A DNA stretch of 64,000 bases from Onthophagus taurus (lineage: Eukaryota > Arthropoda > Insecta > Coleoptera > Scarabaeidae), in the NCBI RefSeq assembly GCF_036711975.1, contig NC_091967.1:26970001-27034000 (forward strand), given 5' to 3'. Shown here one piece after another: positions 12,273 through 24,131 of this stretch; position 1 is the first letter of the stretch, and each line of letters starts with the position of its first letter. Made by a program: the position numbers and the translations under genes. Below the pieces are notes generated by a model. It was not told the DNA's origin and did not search any database. It saw only the letters and a program-made list of their open reading frames with translations.

Positions 12273-12551
12273 ATAGTATAAGATATGTGACCCAATATAC
12301 AACACGCCATATTGTTCGATCTCATGTTGCCATGAAAAGTAACACGTTAGACTAAAAGTTTTATAACTATTTATAGTAGTTGATTCTATCAATAAAGAAT
12401 AAACACGTTGAAACATGGTGTTACGTGTATGTAGTTACCCATAATAGTACGGAAGCATACACAAATTTGCAGAAAAATTGAAATATAGAAAGCCGGTGTA
12501 CCCTTACCTAAAAAAAATTGGTAAGCGACCACGAATTTGTGCGATTCATCG
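12273..12551. other. Non-coding stretch between the duplicated block and the pogo element
   Basis: No gene is visible. It ends at the TA that is duplicated around the pogo-family element. Confidence 0.4.
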
Positions 12552-12877
12552 TAGGGGAACTCGGGGCAGAATGGGGTACCAACTTAAAAATATGTTTTAA
12601 ACTACAAAAGGATTAATTAAAACATATGCAAAATTTTCTATGAATACCTTGTAATGTAATAATCACAAAAATATTGTAAGAAAATAAAAGAACACTTTTT
12701 TTTCAAAAACAGAACATTATGTCATTTACCCCGTTCTGCCCCGGACAGAACGGGATGGTAAGGACAAATAATTACAAAAACATAAAACTAGTAAAAATGC
12801 ATAAAAAATAATTTTGATTTTGAAGTTTTAATTGACTCTAAAGCATTAACTACAGTTTTCATGGATTTCGGTTCAGT

Positions 12878-14757
12878 CTATTCACAAAATGCACACACTA
12901 GAACAGCCTCATCATCTTCGCTATCTATTGCCGCACAGGAATTGTATGCCCATTTTTTGCACATGGAACAAGCGGCCCAACCTTCAATTGACTTTGAGTA
13001 CAATTTACCGCAATATAAACATTCACAGTCAGAACAACTTTCAGCAGCACTTTCGTTAGTTTTGGTTTCTCTCTTCAGCTTCTTCTTTTTTCCATTTTTA
13101 TTTTTTCCGTTTATTTTATTATTGTTCTCTTTCTTAAATAATCTTTTCCTTGCTCTTTCTTCTTTGGCAAAATTCTTTTCCTCTTTTTCCTGAATAGCAG
13201 CTTCTAACTCCTTTTTGTATGGGGAATCTGTTAAGACCGCGGTCTTTCCCCTCTTCCGATTCGTCCTTTTCGAGCCTTCGTTAACTTTTGGGATAGGCAT
13301 TAGAATAATAGGTGAAATATGAAATGAAGAGGCCCTGTTATCTGTTGTCATCCAAGAGCAACCAGGAGTGGCAGAATTAGCCTCATCATTAGAGTTGACT
13401 GAAACCTCGCCAGATTTATCATCCAACCTGATAGGCATGTCTTTTTTAACGCCTGTGCTAGGCGAAGGCAATTTCAATTGTTCAGCTTCAGATATGATCA
13501 CCTCTTCACCTGAAGGCCTATCAAGTCCGATGTCAGTTGTGTCTGCTGGGAGAAAATCGACATCGGTGAATATGGATGAGTCAGTTGGCCATATTCCTGT
13601 AGCTTGGAAACCATTAATAGCAGTTTTCATTGTTGCACTTTGAATTAAAGCTGATCCAAAAAGCGTTGAAATTTGAAAAAGGGTTACGACTTTTCCTGGG
13701 TTGCTTCGTAACCATTTTCGAAGCTCATTGCTGTAATAAACACTTAAAGGCTTCATAAAAGAAACATCGAGTGGCTGAAGTCTGTGAGAGCAATGTGGTG
13801 GTAGACATAGCAACGTAACTCCACTCTCCCTCGCGTAATCTATAACCTGAAGGTTCTTAGTGTGTGTAGAGTGGCCATCTAATATAAGAAGAACCGGGAA
13901 GTCTTTTGATGCCTTAGAAAATTCTACAAATCTTCGAAACCATACAAGAAATAACTCAGCAGTCATCCATCCAGTGTTGTGCACCTCTGCCCACCCTCCT
14001 GATGGTAATCCCAATTCAAATTCTTTCTGCCTTTTCTTTCGAGGAAAAATGAGCATCGGGGGCATGTAAGCTCCGTCTGCCGACATACAAATAAGGCAGG
14101 TTACAGTTTCGCCCCTTTCTGAGGATGTTAACGACCCGACTTGCCGTTTCCCTTTGGAAGCTATAATTTTTGAATGGTTTTTAGGGTTCACTGAAACACC
14201 CGTTTCATCGCAATTAAATATTTTAGAAGCCGTTAGTTTGTGCTTGTCGATTAAATTCGTTAGCAACGAAAAAAACTTATCCACAGCTACTTTATTAAAG
14301 CCCATTGCTCTTGCACCAGATGTTGCTTCAGGTTTGCGAACAGATAAAGTAGGATGTCTCTTGAAGAATCCACTAACCCAATCTTGGCCTGCCATTCCAT
14401 TTGGAAATTTATTACCAATGCCATTTCTGACGGCCAGTTGATAAGCTAAGTGATGCAACTCTTTAATTGTTAGTGACCAAATAACCTAGCCTCCATACTT
14501 TTTAAGTAATTAACGATCTCAAGTTCCTGCTCTTTCGTAAATATGTTTTTAAATTTTCCAGCCGTTTTATCAATCTTGTAGTCAGGATTTTCTTTTCTTT
14601 TTTTAACGTATCTTTCCAGTGTGGACTGGGGAACGTGAAATTGGTTTGAAGCCTTCAAATACCCCGATTGGCCAGTAATAACCGCCTCAACAGCATTGTT
14701 CATTGCCTCTGTAGACCATGAATGCCTATTTGTTTTTCTCTTATATACTCGAACCAT
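12878..14757 (-). pseudogene. Pogo/Jerky-type DDE transposase, one frameshift
   Basis: The N-terminal 95 codons (14757-14470) carry a Psq/CENP-B-like helix-turn-helix (SGYLKASNQFHVPQSTLERY). After a 2-base frame break near 14467 the frame runs 526 codons. It has the second DNA-binding part, then catalytic segments IFNCDETGV, LLILDGHSTHTKNL and HRLQPLDVSF, which place the three catalytic Asp residues of a pogo-type DDD enzyme. The last 50 residues are Cys-rich (CSDCECLYCG, ACSMCKKW, CAFCE), a PHD-like zinc domain not found in classic pogo. A single indel separates this copy from an intact enzyme, so it is comparatively young. The element sits between the two copies of the zinc finger exon and is not part of that gene. 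Confidence 0.88.
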
Positions 14758-15060
14758 CTGAAGTCGGAAGAAATAGTATATTAAGTATCCAGAACGGTAA
14801 ATTGCTTACCGTTCGTGATGGTTACAACATTTTTTGCACGATCGACATGAATATAAATAAAAATTGATTTACTAAAATATATTGACATTTGTGGGGTAGA
14901 ATGGGGTACTTCCCCATTCTGCCCCACCCGTTCCGCCCCAGTGATAGGATTTAGGTTAGAACGGTCAGATTACTCAAAAAAAATACATAAACCACCGTTT
15001 AAATACACGAAACTAACCAGAATTAAGCGTACTTCACGCATATACTAACTACAGCTGTAC

Positions 15061-15400
15061 TGTAAACAAGTATGTATACTTGTTTACATACGATACTTTC
15101 CAAGATTTTATCTTTATTATTGAAGATTTTTAATTTTTTGATTTTGTTAAATTTAATTTAAATTTTATTTGTAAATTAAGTTAAAAGAGATTTCCTGAAC
15201 CCCACCTACTAACATAATTTTATTCCATTATATTGTATAATATTCTATGTACTGAAGATGAAACGTTAGTTTCGAAACATGTCTGCTTAAATAGAATTAA
15301 AACATTTTAGTATTTCTCAAAAAGTTTTTACTTTTACATACATCCTAAGTATGTATACCTACCTTGGTTACAAAATCATCAGAAATTACACTATAAAAGC
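15061..15400. repeat. Penelope-like 3' end remnant inside the pogo element
   Basis: CTGAAGATGAAACGTTAG followed by TTTCGAAACATG near 15252-15283 matches the terminal signature of Penelope-like retroelements in insects. No RT or GIY-YIG sequence accompanies it. Confidence 0.4.
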
Positions 15401-15712
15401 AACAAATCACACAACGAGAACTTCACGAACAACCGCTCGAGAAAACTAGACTAACATGCGGTACTTGAATTGTGACAGGTTGGGCTAGTTTTACTTATTG
15501 TCGCTCACTAGTAACACCTCCTTTATTCCAAAAAACGTCAAACTTCATTGCGCCCCGGTACCCCGTTGTGCCCCGGGTTCCCCTATATGTGACCTGGACT
15601 ACGAAAAGTACGAAATGCGATTGAAGTTTGTAGCAACTGCGCGTTAGTTTTTTTACACAAATCTATCATGTATTCAATGTTACATTATTCGTTAGCGTAG
15701 TAGTTACAAGTT

Positions 15713-17674
15713 ATGAAGTTATTAGATACAATAATACCTCGATTAATGCATCCAATCTTACACGAACGCGGTTTTGTGATGTGTTCAGAAAACGAATTGA
15801 AAATTGTTAACGAAATTTATTTCGATAAGAATGATGATTTTATTACCGAAGAGGATATTGATGTCGACATCGAAGGAGATGAGCTAGGACCATCTAATGC
15901 AAACACAGAAGTAGGTTTCGATTTAAGTTATACAGATGTTAAAGAATCCAATAATATTTACCAATTCTTTAATGAAAGTCGTTGTTGTACCCGAAAATGT
16001 ATTTCTAAAATTCCTCGTGAAATAATTGAGCAATCCAGATTGGAATTTTTAGAGCTGTCCGAAAGAGAACAAGACTTGGTCATTCTGAGTAAAATAGAAG
16101 CAGGAATATCGCAGGAGTTAGAAAAGGTGTATTCTGAATTATCTGGACGAAAGAAGTATGGAGTACGGAAAGAATCTGAAGTCTCAAAAAGTAAGGTACT
16201 GTTCATGTATTTCAAAGTACCTGTTTGCCGACAGCTATTTCTATTTATTTACGATTGCGGTAAACGTCGGTTTGACAATTTATTGAAGTATTTCAATAGT
16301 AAAGGCGTGACTCCGAGGATACATGCTTTGACTAAAAAGCCATGTACGAATACAGCAGCTCTTAAGCCCGATTAATACAAAATGTAGTTGACTCCTCTGC
16401 CTGATCGACTTCCGAATTTTAAAGATTTTCGGGTTTTGAAACTCCCATCAAGCGAGAACCATCCATCAATTTATAGACTCTTTATCTCTTCGCTCAATTC
16501 AAACAAACGTCAATTAAGCTACAAATCTTTTAGTAGAATTTGGATAAAGTACACACCGTACGCAACGGTCATGAAACCTGCGGATAATCTCTGCGATATT
16601 ATGCAATGAAAAAGCAGTTGCTGCGAAAAGCTTTAGATCGCATTGAAAAAGCTAAGAATCAACGATCTTATTATCAAACATGGTGTGCCACTGAAGATCC
16701 AACTCAAGTACTATCATTCGATTTTGCCCAAACAGTGCATTACCCAGTAAGCACTCAGCAACCTGGGTCGGCGTACTTCAAGGCACTGAGAAAATGTACT
16801 GTATTTGGTATCTTCAATGAAATAGAAAAAATCCAGTACAATTATCTCATAGATGAAGAGGACATTGGAAAAGGTCCTAACTGTGTCGTTAATATCTAAC
16901 ATCATTATTTAGAAAATTTGGTTAGAAGTGATAATCTCGTTCTATTCGCCGACATTTGCGTGGTACAAAATAAAAATAATTCGGTACTGGCATACCTGTT
17001 GTGGAGAGTGGCTTTTGGAATAGAGAAATCTGTTTTATACCATTTCCTTCTCACGGGCCATATTGAATTTTCACCAGATAGGTATTTTGACATCTTTAAA
17101 TGTAAATACGAAGTAATATCGATACGTATAGAGATTTGATGAAATGTGTCACCGATTCGTCTCCCAGCGGTCACAACAAACTAGTTTCGGCTAAACAAGT
17201 TACATGGTACTACTGGATATCATATTTAAAAGAATATTTTACTTGTTTGAAAGGTATAAGTAAATATCATCACTTTATAATCTGCGAGAATAGCATAGTG
17301 AAGCTGAAACAATATGCAAATAGGGAAAAATTTGAGCATATCAGTGTTATGTTCAAGCCAGTGGATGAGCAAAAAATGCCAGAAAAGCTTAAACGGTCGT
17401 AAAATCACTTGAAAGACAGTGGTATTTATTCAAGACCGTTCGGAATTTAGTAACTGATCCCAGCAAACAAAATGAACTAGCACCGGAATCGCTGAAAATG
17501 TTGGAAAAAAAGAAAATAAAAAATAACCGCGGTTGGATAAATAAAGATATTTTGAAGGAGCAGAATGCGAAAATAAAACAGAAAAGAAAGAGACATGAAA
17601 AAGGTGTTAAAAGCGCAAAAAAGACGAAAAATGAGTTGGTTGAAGATGATACAAGTAATTATTATTATTCTTAA
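15713..17674 (+). pseudogene. Decayed DDE-like transposase of the HADNCxGQNKN family
   Basis: About 650 codons in several frames match, in order, a family of uncharacterised animal proteins. A Cys-containing N-terminal region (15713-16375) is followed by a helical region ending VLSFDFAQTVHYPVS (16606-16760), LIDEEDIGKGPNCVV (16850-16890), LFADICVVQNKNNSVLAYL (16940-17010), HIEFSPDRYFDIFK (17060-17100), VTWYYWISYL and KGISKYHHF (17200-17280), and a Lys-rich tail to 17674. Intact relatives read HADNCxGQNKNN where this copy has FADICVVQNKNN. Two Asp residues in FDFA and the ADN position suggest an RNase H-fold DDE enzyme; that is inference. In-frame stops (16375, 16385, 16897) and frameshifts show it is dead. 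Confidence 0.6.
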
Positions 17675-18420
17675 ATTGTTTTCGGGTTCAAATCCAGCTG
17701 TTCAACGGCATTTTTTTCAAATTGGCAGCAATTAGCGGCAGGTAAAGTACTTTTTGTAATGCGCGACGGTAATGAAAGCTATAACAGTACTCAAACGGGT
17801 GCTGTAATGAGATTTTAGTAACATTTTATGGAACCAGTTCAAGTTGGTGACATTGGGTCATTAATTTTTCTAGTTGTCAATGTGACAATTTTTGTTTATG
17901 GATGTTTAAACACGTTCTTAGCATCGAATACAAGGTCCACAATGATGAGGACATTGACTCTGAGCAATTTCTCTTATTTTGGGAGGTGTACATCAAACAT
18001 TTTTTTCAGGTGAATATATTTTGTGTTTTGACAGTTTCTAATTGTCAATTCAAAGTTTCTATTTTCAAGTGTTCCGGTGTTACCAACTGCTACATACCTA
18101 TTTCCCTACATTACCAAAATTTACTTTATTTTTGTTTAAAAAAAGTATAATATATATAACGCGAATTACAAAAAATAGCATAAAAAACACGTTTCATAAG
18201 ACTTAAAGCACTCATTCATTAAAAAACTCATGGCTTCGCCACCCGTTTTTCAAGTTCAATTCGTGCATTTCAAGCGTGTCTTACGAAACTTGTTTTTTAA
18301 TATACTATTGTCTGCCGCTAAATGCACAGTTTACTAGATAGTAGCACAAAGTGTCACTTTACTGCCGCAAATGGATAGCATAAAGTATGGTTTTGCTGCC
18401 GGTTGGCGATAAATATTATT
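17675..18420. other. Non-coding repeat-like stretch
   Basis: No gene is recognised. Around 18190-18300 there is a loose inverted repeat (CACGTTTCATAAGACTTAAA against CTTACGAAACTTG), suggesting a decayed palindromic element. Confidence 0.35.
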
Positions 18421-18422
18421 AT

Positions 18423-18672
18423 AATATCCGGTTTTGACCGGATATTAAAAACCTATTACTTAGTACTCCACCATTCACAGGAACTGGTATCTTTTTTAGG
18501 TGTTGGCATTGCAGATAATAATCAAATTCAACCCCAATAGGACTTTTTTCATTTAATACAACTTTTTTTATTTCAGGTTTGTCATTAGCAACCCCATTGT
18601 AACAAATTACAGTTTCTAAAGATAGCTCATTTGTATCCGGAGAGAAACCAAAGTGCTTTAATTGTGGAAGTC
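18423..18672 (+). repeat. Repeat copy 1, containing the uninterrupted piggyBac target site
   Basis: Starting at ATCCGGTTTTGACCGGATAT this block matches 21499-21746. It continues through AAAGTGCTTTAATTGTGGAAG, whereas copy 2 is interrupted at the TTAA by a piggyBac element. Confidence 0.8.
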
Positions 18673-18880
18673 AAGATCATTTAATTACAAAGTGCCCTAA
18701 ACCAAGAAAAAATAGTAGAGGAAGGTTCCAAGGCAGATGAAGAGGTCACTTTATACATGGAAGATTCAAATCGAACTCAAGTAATGTTGCACAACAGGAA
18801 ACAATGTCAAAGGAAAGAGAAATATGTTTTGTAGCATTGGCAAATTTGTCAGTGAAGAATAAAGATACATTGATTATGTA
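18585..18880 (+). pseudogene. Ty1/copia-type gag fragment with CCHC zinc knuckle
   Basis: Translation gives KCFNCGSQDHLITKCPKPRK, a CX2CX4HX4C retroviral-type knuckle, followed by an Arg/Gly-rich stretch and the start of a spacer before protease (FVALANLSVKNKDTLIMY). One in-frame stop is present. It is cut off at 18880 by a minus-strand LINE fragment. Confidence 0.65.
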
Positions 18881-19600
18881 TGTAGTTTCACGTGGGGGTG
18901 AGTTACTTTACAGCACTTAGGCCCCAGCGGACCTTTTGTACGTCCCCACAACTTACTGTTCATTGAAGGGTCAGAAAACCAGCCCAATCTTTTCATGAAC
19001 GTTAATATAGAACAGAAAGGTATGTTCCTTATATCCGAAATTTGGAGCCATGGTACTCCGAAAATGGATTCCTTTAAGTACGCGAGGTTGGGACAGTCAC
19101 AAACAATATGACTTACCGTCTCGTCTTCCATTTCACACCCTCTCTGTAGAGGGTGTATTCACCAGCTTCATGTAAAACATGTGCTTACGTAACCTGCAGT
19201 GTCCGGTCAGGAAGTGGGTGAGAAGCCTCAAGTCACTTTTTGATTTTCCCAGAAACTAAGTAGACGTCTTCCGGTCAGGGTAGAGCAGAGGTTTCTTAGC
19301 AAAGACACCTACTGCTGTCCCATCCCATCTGTCGCAAAAAGCTCAGTGGGAGATGGAGTTTATCAGTTTTGATGCTGTATTAACAGCTAGTGGTACAACT
19401 GGTTCAGGGGAGATTGGTGACTTGTTAGCCACCCGTTTCGCCAGCCTGTCCGCATGATCATGATCTTTAATTCCGCTGTGTCCTTTTCGCCACTTTATCG
19501 TGACGTTGTTGTATACGTTTGCCTCTTCGAATGATTGCCGACAGGACTTCACCAACGATGATGCAGTGTGGTGCCTACCTACCGCCAGCAAATACTATTA
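18874..19600 (-). pseudogene. LINE 3' region: RNase H and terminal zinc motif
   Basis: On the minus strand, an RNase H C-terminal half (KWRKGHSGIKDHDHADRLAK, 19591-19343) is followed by EDETVSHIVCDCPNLAYL (19131-18874), the typical HxxC/CxC end of RNase H-bearing non-LTR retrotransposons. The same arrangement recurs at 53100-53920, showing a related family. Confidence 0.75.
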
Positions 19601-20039
19601 CCAGGGAAAAAATGGTGGTTGCCATTTAAATGCTTAAAAAATGCACAGGCAAACAATATAATGACAAACCAATTTCTCAGTTGGATTTTAGATGGGAACT
19701 TATAGGAAGCCTTATTAGTGTCAACAACAGTTCACATGGTTTCACAATTTTTGTAACGATAATGTGTTATACATACTTCAAAAAACAATGAAAAGTGGAG
19801 ACGACGCTGCAGGGTATATCAAAGCACGATAGTATTTATGTGCATCAAATGTAAATTTCCATTTGCTATGGAGTTGGTCCCAATGTTGCGTTAACGCAAC
19901 GTTCAAAAAATCTACCAAAATGTATTATGTATGTTGTATTTTATATTTTAAAGATTGTTTCTAAAGACCTAAATAAAAGTTTATTGAAAAAAAATTAGAA
20001 TTTTTTCAATTATTTCTATCACTGGTCCTTAATGGGTTA
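19600..20039 (+). pseudogene. piggyBac-like transposase C-terminal fragment with 3' end
   Basis: YYYQGKKWWLPFKCLK, then in another frame KPISQLDFRWELIGSL, match the segment just after the catalytic core of piggyBac transposases. The fragment ends GGTCCTTAATGGGTTAA at 20039, a piggyBac-type terminus whose last four bases are the TTAA target. That TTAA is also the left edge of duplicated block B. Confidence 0.55.
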
Positions 20040-21333
20040 ACCAAGCTTTAATAATATCTTAACTTACCACCATGATGCTTCTCGATGACATCCTCGCAAT
20101 CCACTATTATTAACGGTTCCGAATTGGTTGTTGCATCACTTGATCCCCCTTCACTATCCCTAGAAATCAAATTCACCGTATCCATTCTAAACTCCTTATT
20201 CATAATATGAACATCTTTTAAATGGTTCTCATAATCCTCTAGTAAAAAGAAACATATATTACAATAATCACACATCTTGTTGTGTCCGTTTTCATGATTC
20301 AATCTAGTCTCATTTATGGCAAAACATTTTGAACATTGCTGGCATTCATATGGTAGATACTTTTTACATAAATTTAGATGTAACATAATCTCTTCAATAG
20401 TAATTGAATTTGAACATCGTCGGCAAGTAATCTTGTTATTTGATTCAAGGTGCTCTTCTAAATGTTTTCCTAACTGAACATAAGTTGGATATTCATCATC
20501 GCAAGAGGTGCATTTAAAAGGATTGGGATCGTGATGAATCATTTTAGAATGAACCATTAAATCAGTTTCTTCTTTTGAGATAAAATTGCAGGATGAACAA
20601 TATAAATTTATGTTTCTATCTTGTGGTTTAGTTGAAGAGTTAGGCTTAATTGTATGATCAACGGTGTTCTTAATTCCATTTATTGATACGTTTTCTAAAT
20701 TGATATCATTCTCTAGAGTTTCGATTGCGGAAAATATTTTTAAACAATTATCACATTCTTTATGGCACATATACGAAGAAATAGATTTAAAAATTAAGAG
20801 ATCTGGATTATCCTCATCATTAAATTTATGTGTTTCATTATCTTGAAAGGATTTTCGATGTGGTGGCATATTTATTGCAAAGTCTTTGGTGATATCACGA
20901 GTAAGGTGAATGTCCTTTTGAGGTAGAATATTGTCTGTAAACATACTATTTTCCACTTAATAATAATGTGTAGAGCTTCACCAAAGAAAATGTGCTGTAT
21001 AACTTATTACAAATCAACTTGATTTATTCCGTAACATGGTTCTGTAATGAAAGGGCCACCAGGATAGTTGTAACCTTAAATTTATATCCTATGTTACTCC
21101 ATGTTTTTTATATTCAGATGATTTTGCACAACCTAAATTGTAGTTTTTAGTTTTATAAATAAGAAATAACACAAAAACTTAATTTTACCCTACAATTTTG
21201 CATGTGTTTCTAACAAAAACGAATTCTATATGCGTCCTCGCCATTCTCTATTCAACTTTTAAGGTTATGTCAGGTTATGTTATGATTATATCACAGAATT
21301 CTGTGATTATATTATGGCCCATAATCATTTTTA
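20036..21333. repeat. Duplicated block, copy B
   Basis: Second copy of 11001-12272. Differences include a 12-base deletion in the coding part (exon B lacks ILT-type residues near codon 40), one added Lys codon near the end and an extra 25-bp near-palindrome (ATCACAGAATTCTGTGAT) around 21290. Neither copy has a frame break. Confidence 0.85.
20068..20944 (-). CDS. Duplicated first exon of the zinc finger gene
   Basis: An open exon of 292 codons plus one base, about 96 percent identical to the first exon at 11031-11916. It keeps the same start (ATG at 20944), all five fingers (three C2H2-C2H2-C2HC then C2H2-C2H2) and the same phase-1 donor G|GTAAGT at 20068-20067. No second copy of exon 2 is seen between here and the first copy, so this exon could be an alternative first exon that splices to 8617, or a partial gene copy without a 3' end. 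Its open frame argues against long neutral decay, or for a recent duplication. Confidence 0.6.
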
Positions 21334-21498
21334 TTTTTGAAATTTAACGAAATACCTAATGTAAGTTAATTATTGTTCATACAAGTTTCACACAGATAAG
21401 AAAAATAGATTAAAAAAAATAATAATTAATCTAAACTAGTGGTGGAACGGATATCCGGCAACTATTCGGCCATTTTGTAAAATTGGACGGATACCAAA
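21334..21498. other. Non-coding stretch with ATATCCGG-rich repeats
   Basis: The text around 21445-21530 repeats GGATATCCGG-like motifs, comparable to 39690-39730. No gene is seen. Confidence 0.35.
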
Positions 21499-21746
21499 TA
21501 TCCGGTTTTGACCGGATATTAAAAACCTATTACTTAATACTCCACCGTTGACAGGAATTATGTGTTGACAGGTATCTTTTTTAGGTGTTGGCATTGCAGA
21601 TAATAATCAAGTTCAACCCAAATAGGACTTTTTTCATTTAATACAACTTTATTTATTTCAGGTTTGTCATTAGCAACCTCATGGTAACGAATTGCAGTTT
21701 CTAAAGATAGCTCATTTGTATCCTGAGAGAAACCAAAGTGCTTTAA
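21499..21746 (+). repeat. Repeat copy 2, interrupted by the piggyBac element
   Basis: Matches 18423-18660. It stops at CTTTAA, where the piggyBac element begins; TTAATTGTGGAAG resumes at 24132, restoring the sequence seen in copy 1. Confidence 0.8.
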
Positions 21747-24131
21747 CCCAGATATGCCCACTGTACTATATATAGTACACGCAAATACATGTCTCAACGT
21801 GTCCGAACATGAGTCGAAGTGGCATTTCGGGTGCACACAGGCATTCAGTAAGAAGTAGTGGTTGCGTAAAAGTGCATAGGTTTGCAATTAAGTGTTAATT
21901 ACTGTCATTGTTATTTTTTAAAGTTTGTGAAATATCATTAATGGCGGAATACGATGTACGATTTGTTAGGTAAGTAGTTTTTCATATATTGTATTATCTA
22001 TTTTTCTATTATTCATTAAGTATGGACAATAAGACAAAAGTACCAAGTTTTAGATATATTCCTCCAAATTAGTTTTAAAATTTATTAGAGTATTGTTTCA
22101 ACCCGATTTTTGTATGTGTACTATATATTATGTAGGACGGTGGGCATTCGGATATCTCTTATTTTTTCTATTATTCTAGAGGTTTTTCGTTAAACGAGGC
22201 TTTGGCAATGTTAGAAGATGACGACGAACTGGCAGAAAACGTCGATTCTTTTCACCATTTTTCCACCAGAGAATACTTGCGGTGATCAAACCGATGGAGA
22301 TTCTGGAGAGGAGGATACCACAAACCTAAATAATTTACCTGGACCACAACTTCAACCTCCAGCTGAAATAAATTTCCGAAATATTGACTGTCAGAATCAA
22401 AATCAAAAGAATGATGACGATTTTTCTTCAGACGACGAAATTCCTCTTTCAGCCTTGAGGGTAAAGAAAGCAAGGGTAGAAAAAAATACGAAAAAAAGGA
22501 AAAGTTATAAATGGACAGATAACGACTTGGAGCCTAATAATATAATTTTTAATGGCCAAGTAGATGAAAATGATAACGATATAAGTCCTTTGGAGCTATT
22601 TTCACTTTTCTTTGATGATGAAATACTGGATCTAATAGTAATCGAAAGTAATCGTTATGCAAATCAGAAGAATCAACACCTAAGAATAGAGAAAACAGAA
22701 ATAAAAGCATTCATGGTGTACTATTACTCAGTGGATACATGCAAGTACCAAGAAAGAGAATGTACTGGGAGTATGAAAGTGACAGTCAAAATGTGTTGAT
22801 GTCTGAAGCAATAAGTCGAAATAATTTTGAATATATTATGTCCCATTCTCATCTTGCAGATACTACTAAAATAAAAGCAAGGGACAAATTCGCAAAGGTG
22901 AGGCCTTTATTCCAACATCTGAATACAAAATTTTTAGAAAATAGTATATGCGAGGAGATGCATTGCGTTGATGAAGCCATGGTACCATACTTTGGTCGTC
23001 ATGGCTGTAAACAGTTTATACATGGTAAACCCATTCGATATGCATATAAACTGTGGGTAGGGGCAACGCGACTGGGCTATGTGAACTGGTTCGAGCCGTA
23101 CCAAAGCGCGTCAACAAATATCAGCACTAAGTATAGTGCGTACGGTGCAGGGCCTGCTGTTGTTTTAGAATATGGCGACGTTTTGAAGAAAAAATAGCCT
23201 AATGAACCAATACACTTTTTTTTGACAACTTCTTTTCCACCTTTCCGCTATTGGAGCTTCTATCCAATAAAAATTTGAGAGGCTCAGGCACCATTCGTGA
23301 AAACCGTATACCAGCTAGTCCTCTGATGGATTCTAAAAAAATGAAGAAAAAGCCCAGGGGATGCTACGATTATAAAAAAATTGTTGGCCAAAATATAATT
23401 GTTGTAAAATGGCATGACAATAGTATTGTCACTTTATGTTCAAATTCAGCAGGGGTGAATCCAATTCATTCTGCGAAAAGATTTTCTCGAAAAGAAAAGA
23501 AAATTATTCAGGTAACTCAGCCACATTTAGTCAATTTATACAACGCGAATATGGGAGGTGTCAACAGATGTGATCAAAATTTGAGCCTTTATCGTATATA
23601 TGTCAGAGGGAAAAAATGGTATTTTCCTCATATAGTACATTGTATTGACATGTCAGTCCACAACGCCTGGCAACTACATAGGAGAAGTGGTGGAGCACTA
23701 GATCAGCTAAAATTTAGAAGAAGAATTGCCACCACACTGCTATTGCAGAATAAAAAACAAACGACTTCAAGAGGACATACGTCACGTAATGAAGGTATAG
23801 ATATTCGTTTTGATCACAGGGACCACTACGTCATACCTCAAGATAAGCAGACTAGATGCGTCCATTGTCATCAGAAGACCACCACTAGATGTTTGAAGTG
23901 TGAAAAGGGTCTACACGTGAAGTGTTTCCTTTCATATCATACACAAACTAACAATTAGATTTGTTACTCCTTAACTGCCCACCGTACTACATATAGTACG
24001 GCTTGAATTTTGTATTTTTCAAAATAAATTTTTAATTTGCTTTACAAAATTTGTTTATGTATAGCTTAAACACTAACCTCTTAGAACATCTACTCATAAA
24101 CAACCACCAAATTTATATGGGCATATCTGGG
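21747..24131 (+). mobile_element. piggyBac element with both ends and TTAA flanks
   Basis: Left end CCCAGATATGCCCAC after TTAA (21743-21746) and right end GGGCATATCTGGG before TTAA (24132-24135) are a perfect 14-bp inverted repeat. A palindrome GTACTATATATAGTAC sits just inside the left end (21766-21781) and a variant inside the right (23981-23998). The element is about 2385 bp, normal for piggyBac. Confidence 0.92.
21941..23958 (+). pseudogene. piggyBac transposase, frameshifted
   Basis: A short first exon (ATG at 21941 to AG|GTAAGT at 21969) joins in frame to an acceptor at 22180 (TATTCTAG|A), reading on into LNEALAMLEDDDELAE. Then follow an acidic N-terminal region (22218-22560), the catalytic core with HCVDEAMVPYFGRHG (22960-23000) and YAYKLW, a broken part around 23190-23250 where DNxFTS is expected, NANMGGVNRCDQNLSLYR (23540-23600), and a C-terminal cross-brace Cys domain (CVHC, CLKCEKGLHVKCF, 23850-23930). 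Frame changes near 22215, 22730 and 23190 inactivate it. The catalytic Asp residues visible are those in VDEAM and NRCDQ. Confidence 0.88.

Larger units (their letters stand above)
12554..15583 (-). mobile_element. Pogo-family transposon with both termini and TA target duplication
   Basis: Left terminus GGGGAACTCGGGGCAGAATG (12554) and right terminus, complement GGGGAACCCGGGGCACAACG (ending 15583), agree over about 27 bp with three mismatches. Each is flanked by TA (12552-12553 and 15584-15585), as expected for pogo/Tc1/mariner elements. Inside lies one minus-strand transposase with a single frame break. Additional GGGGCAGAA-type copies occur subterminally at 12730-12755 and 14891-14945. A Penelope-like 3' remnant lies near 15240-15290. 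Confidence 0.88.

Noticed and set aside
12861..13193. Plus-strand frame opposite the pogo transposase
   Set aside because: It is the complement of the Lys/Glu-rich and Cys-rich tail of the transposase; the hydrophobic run is an artefact of that.
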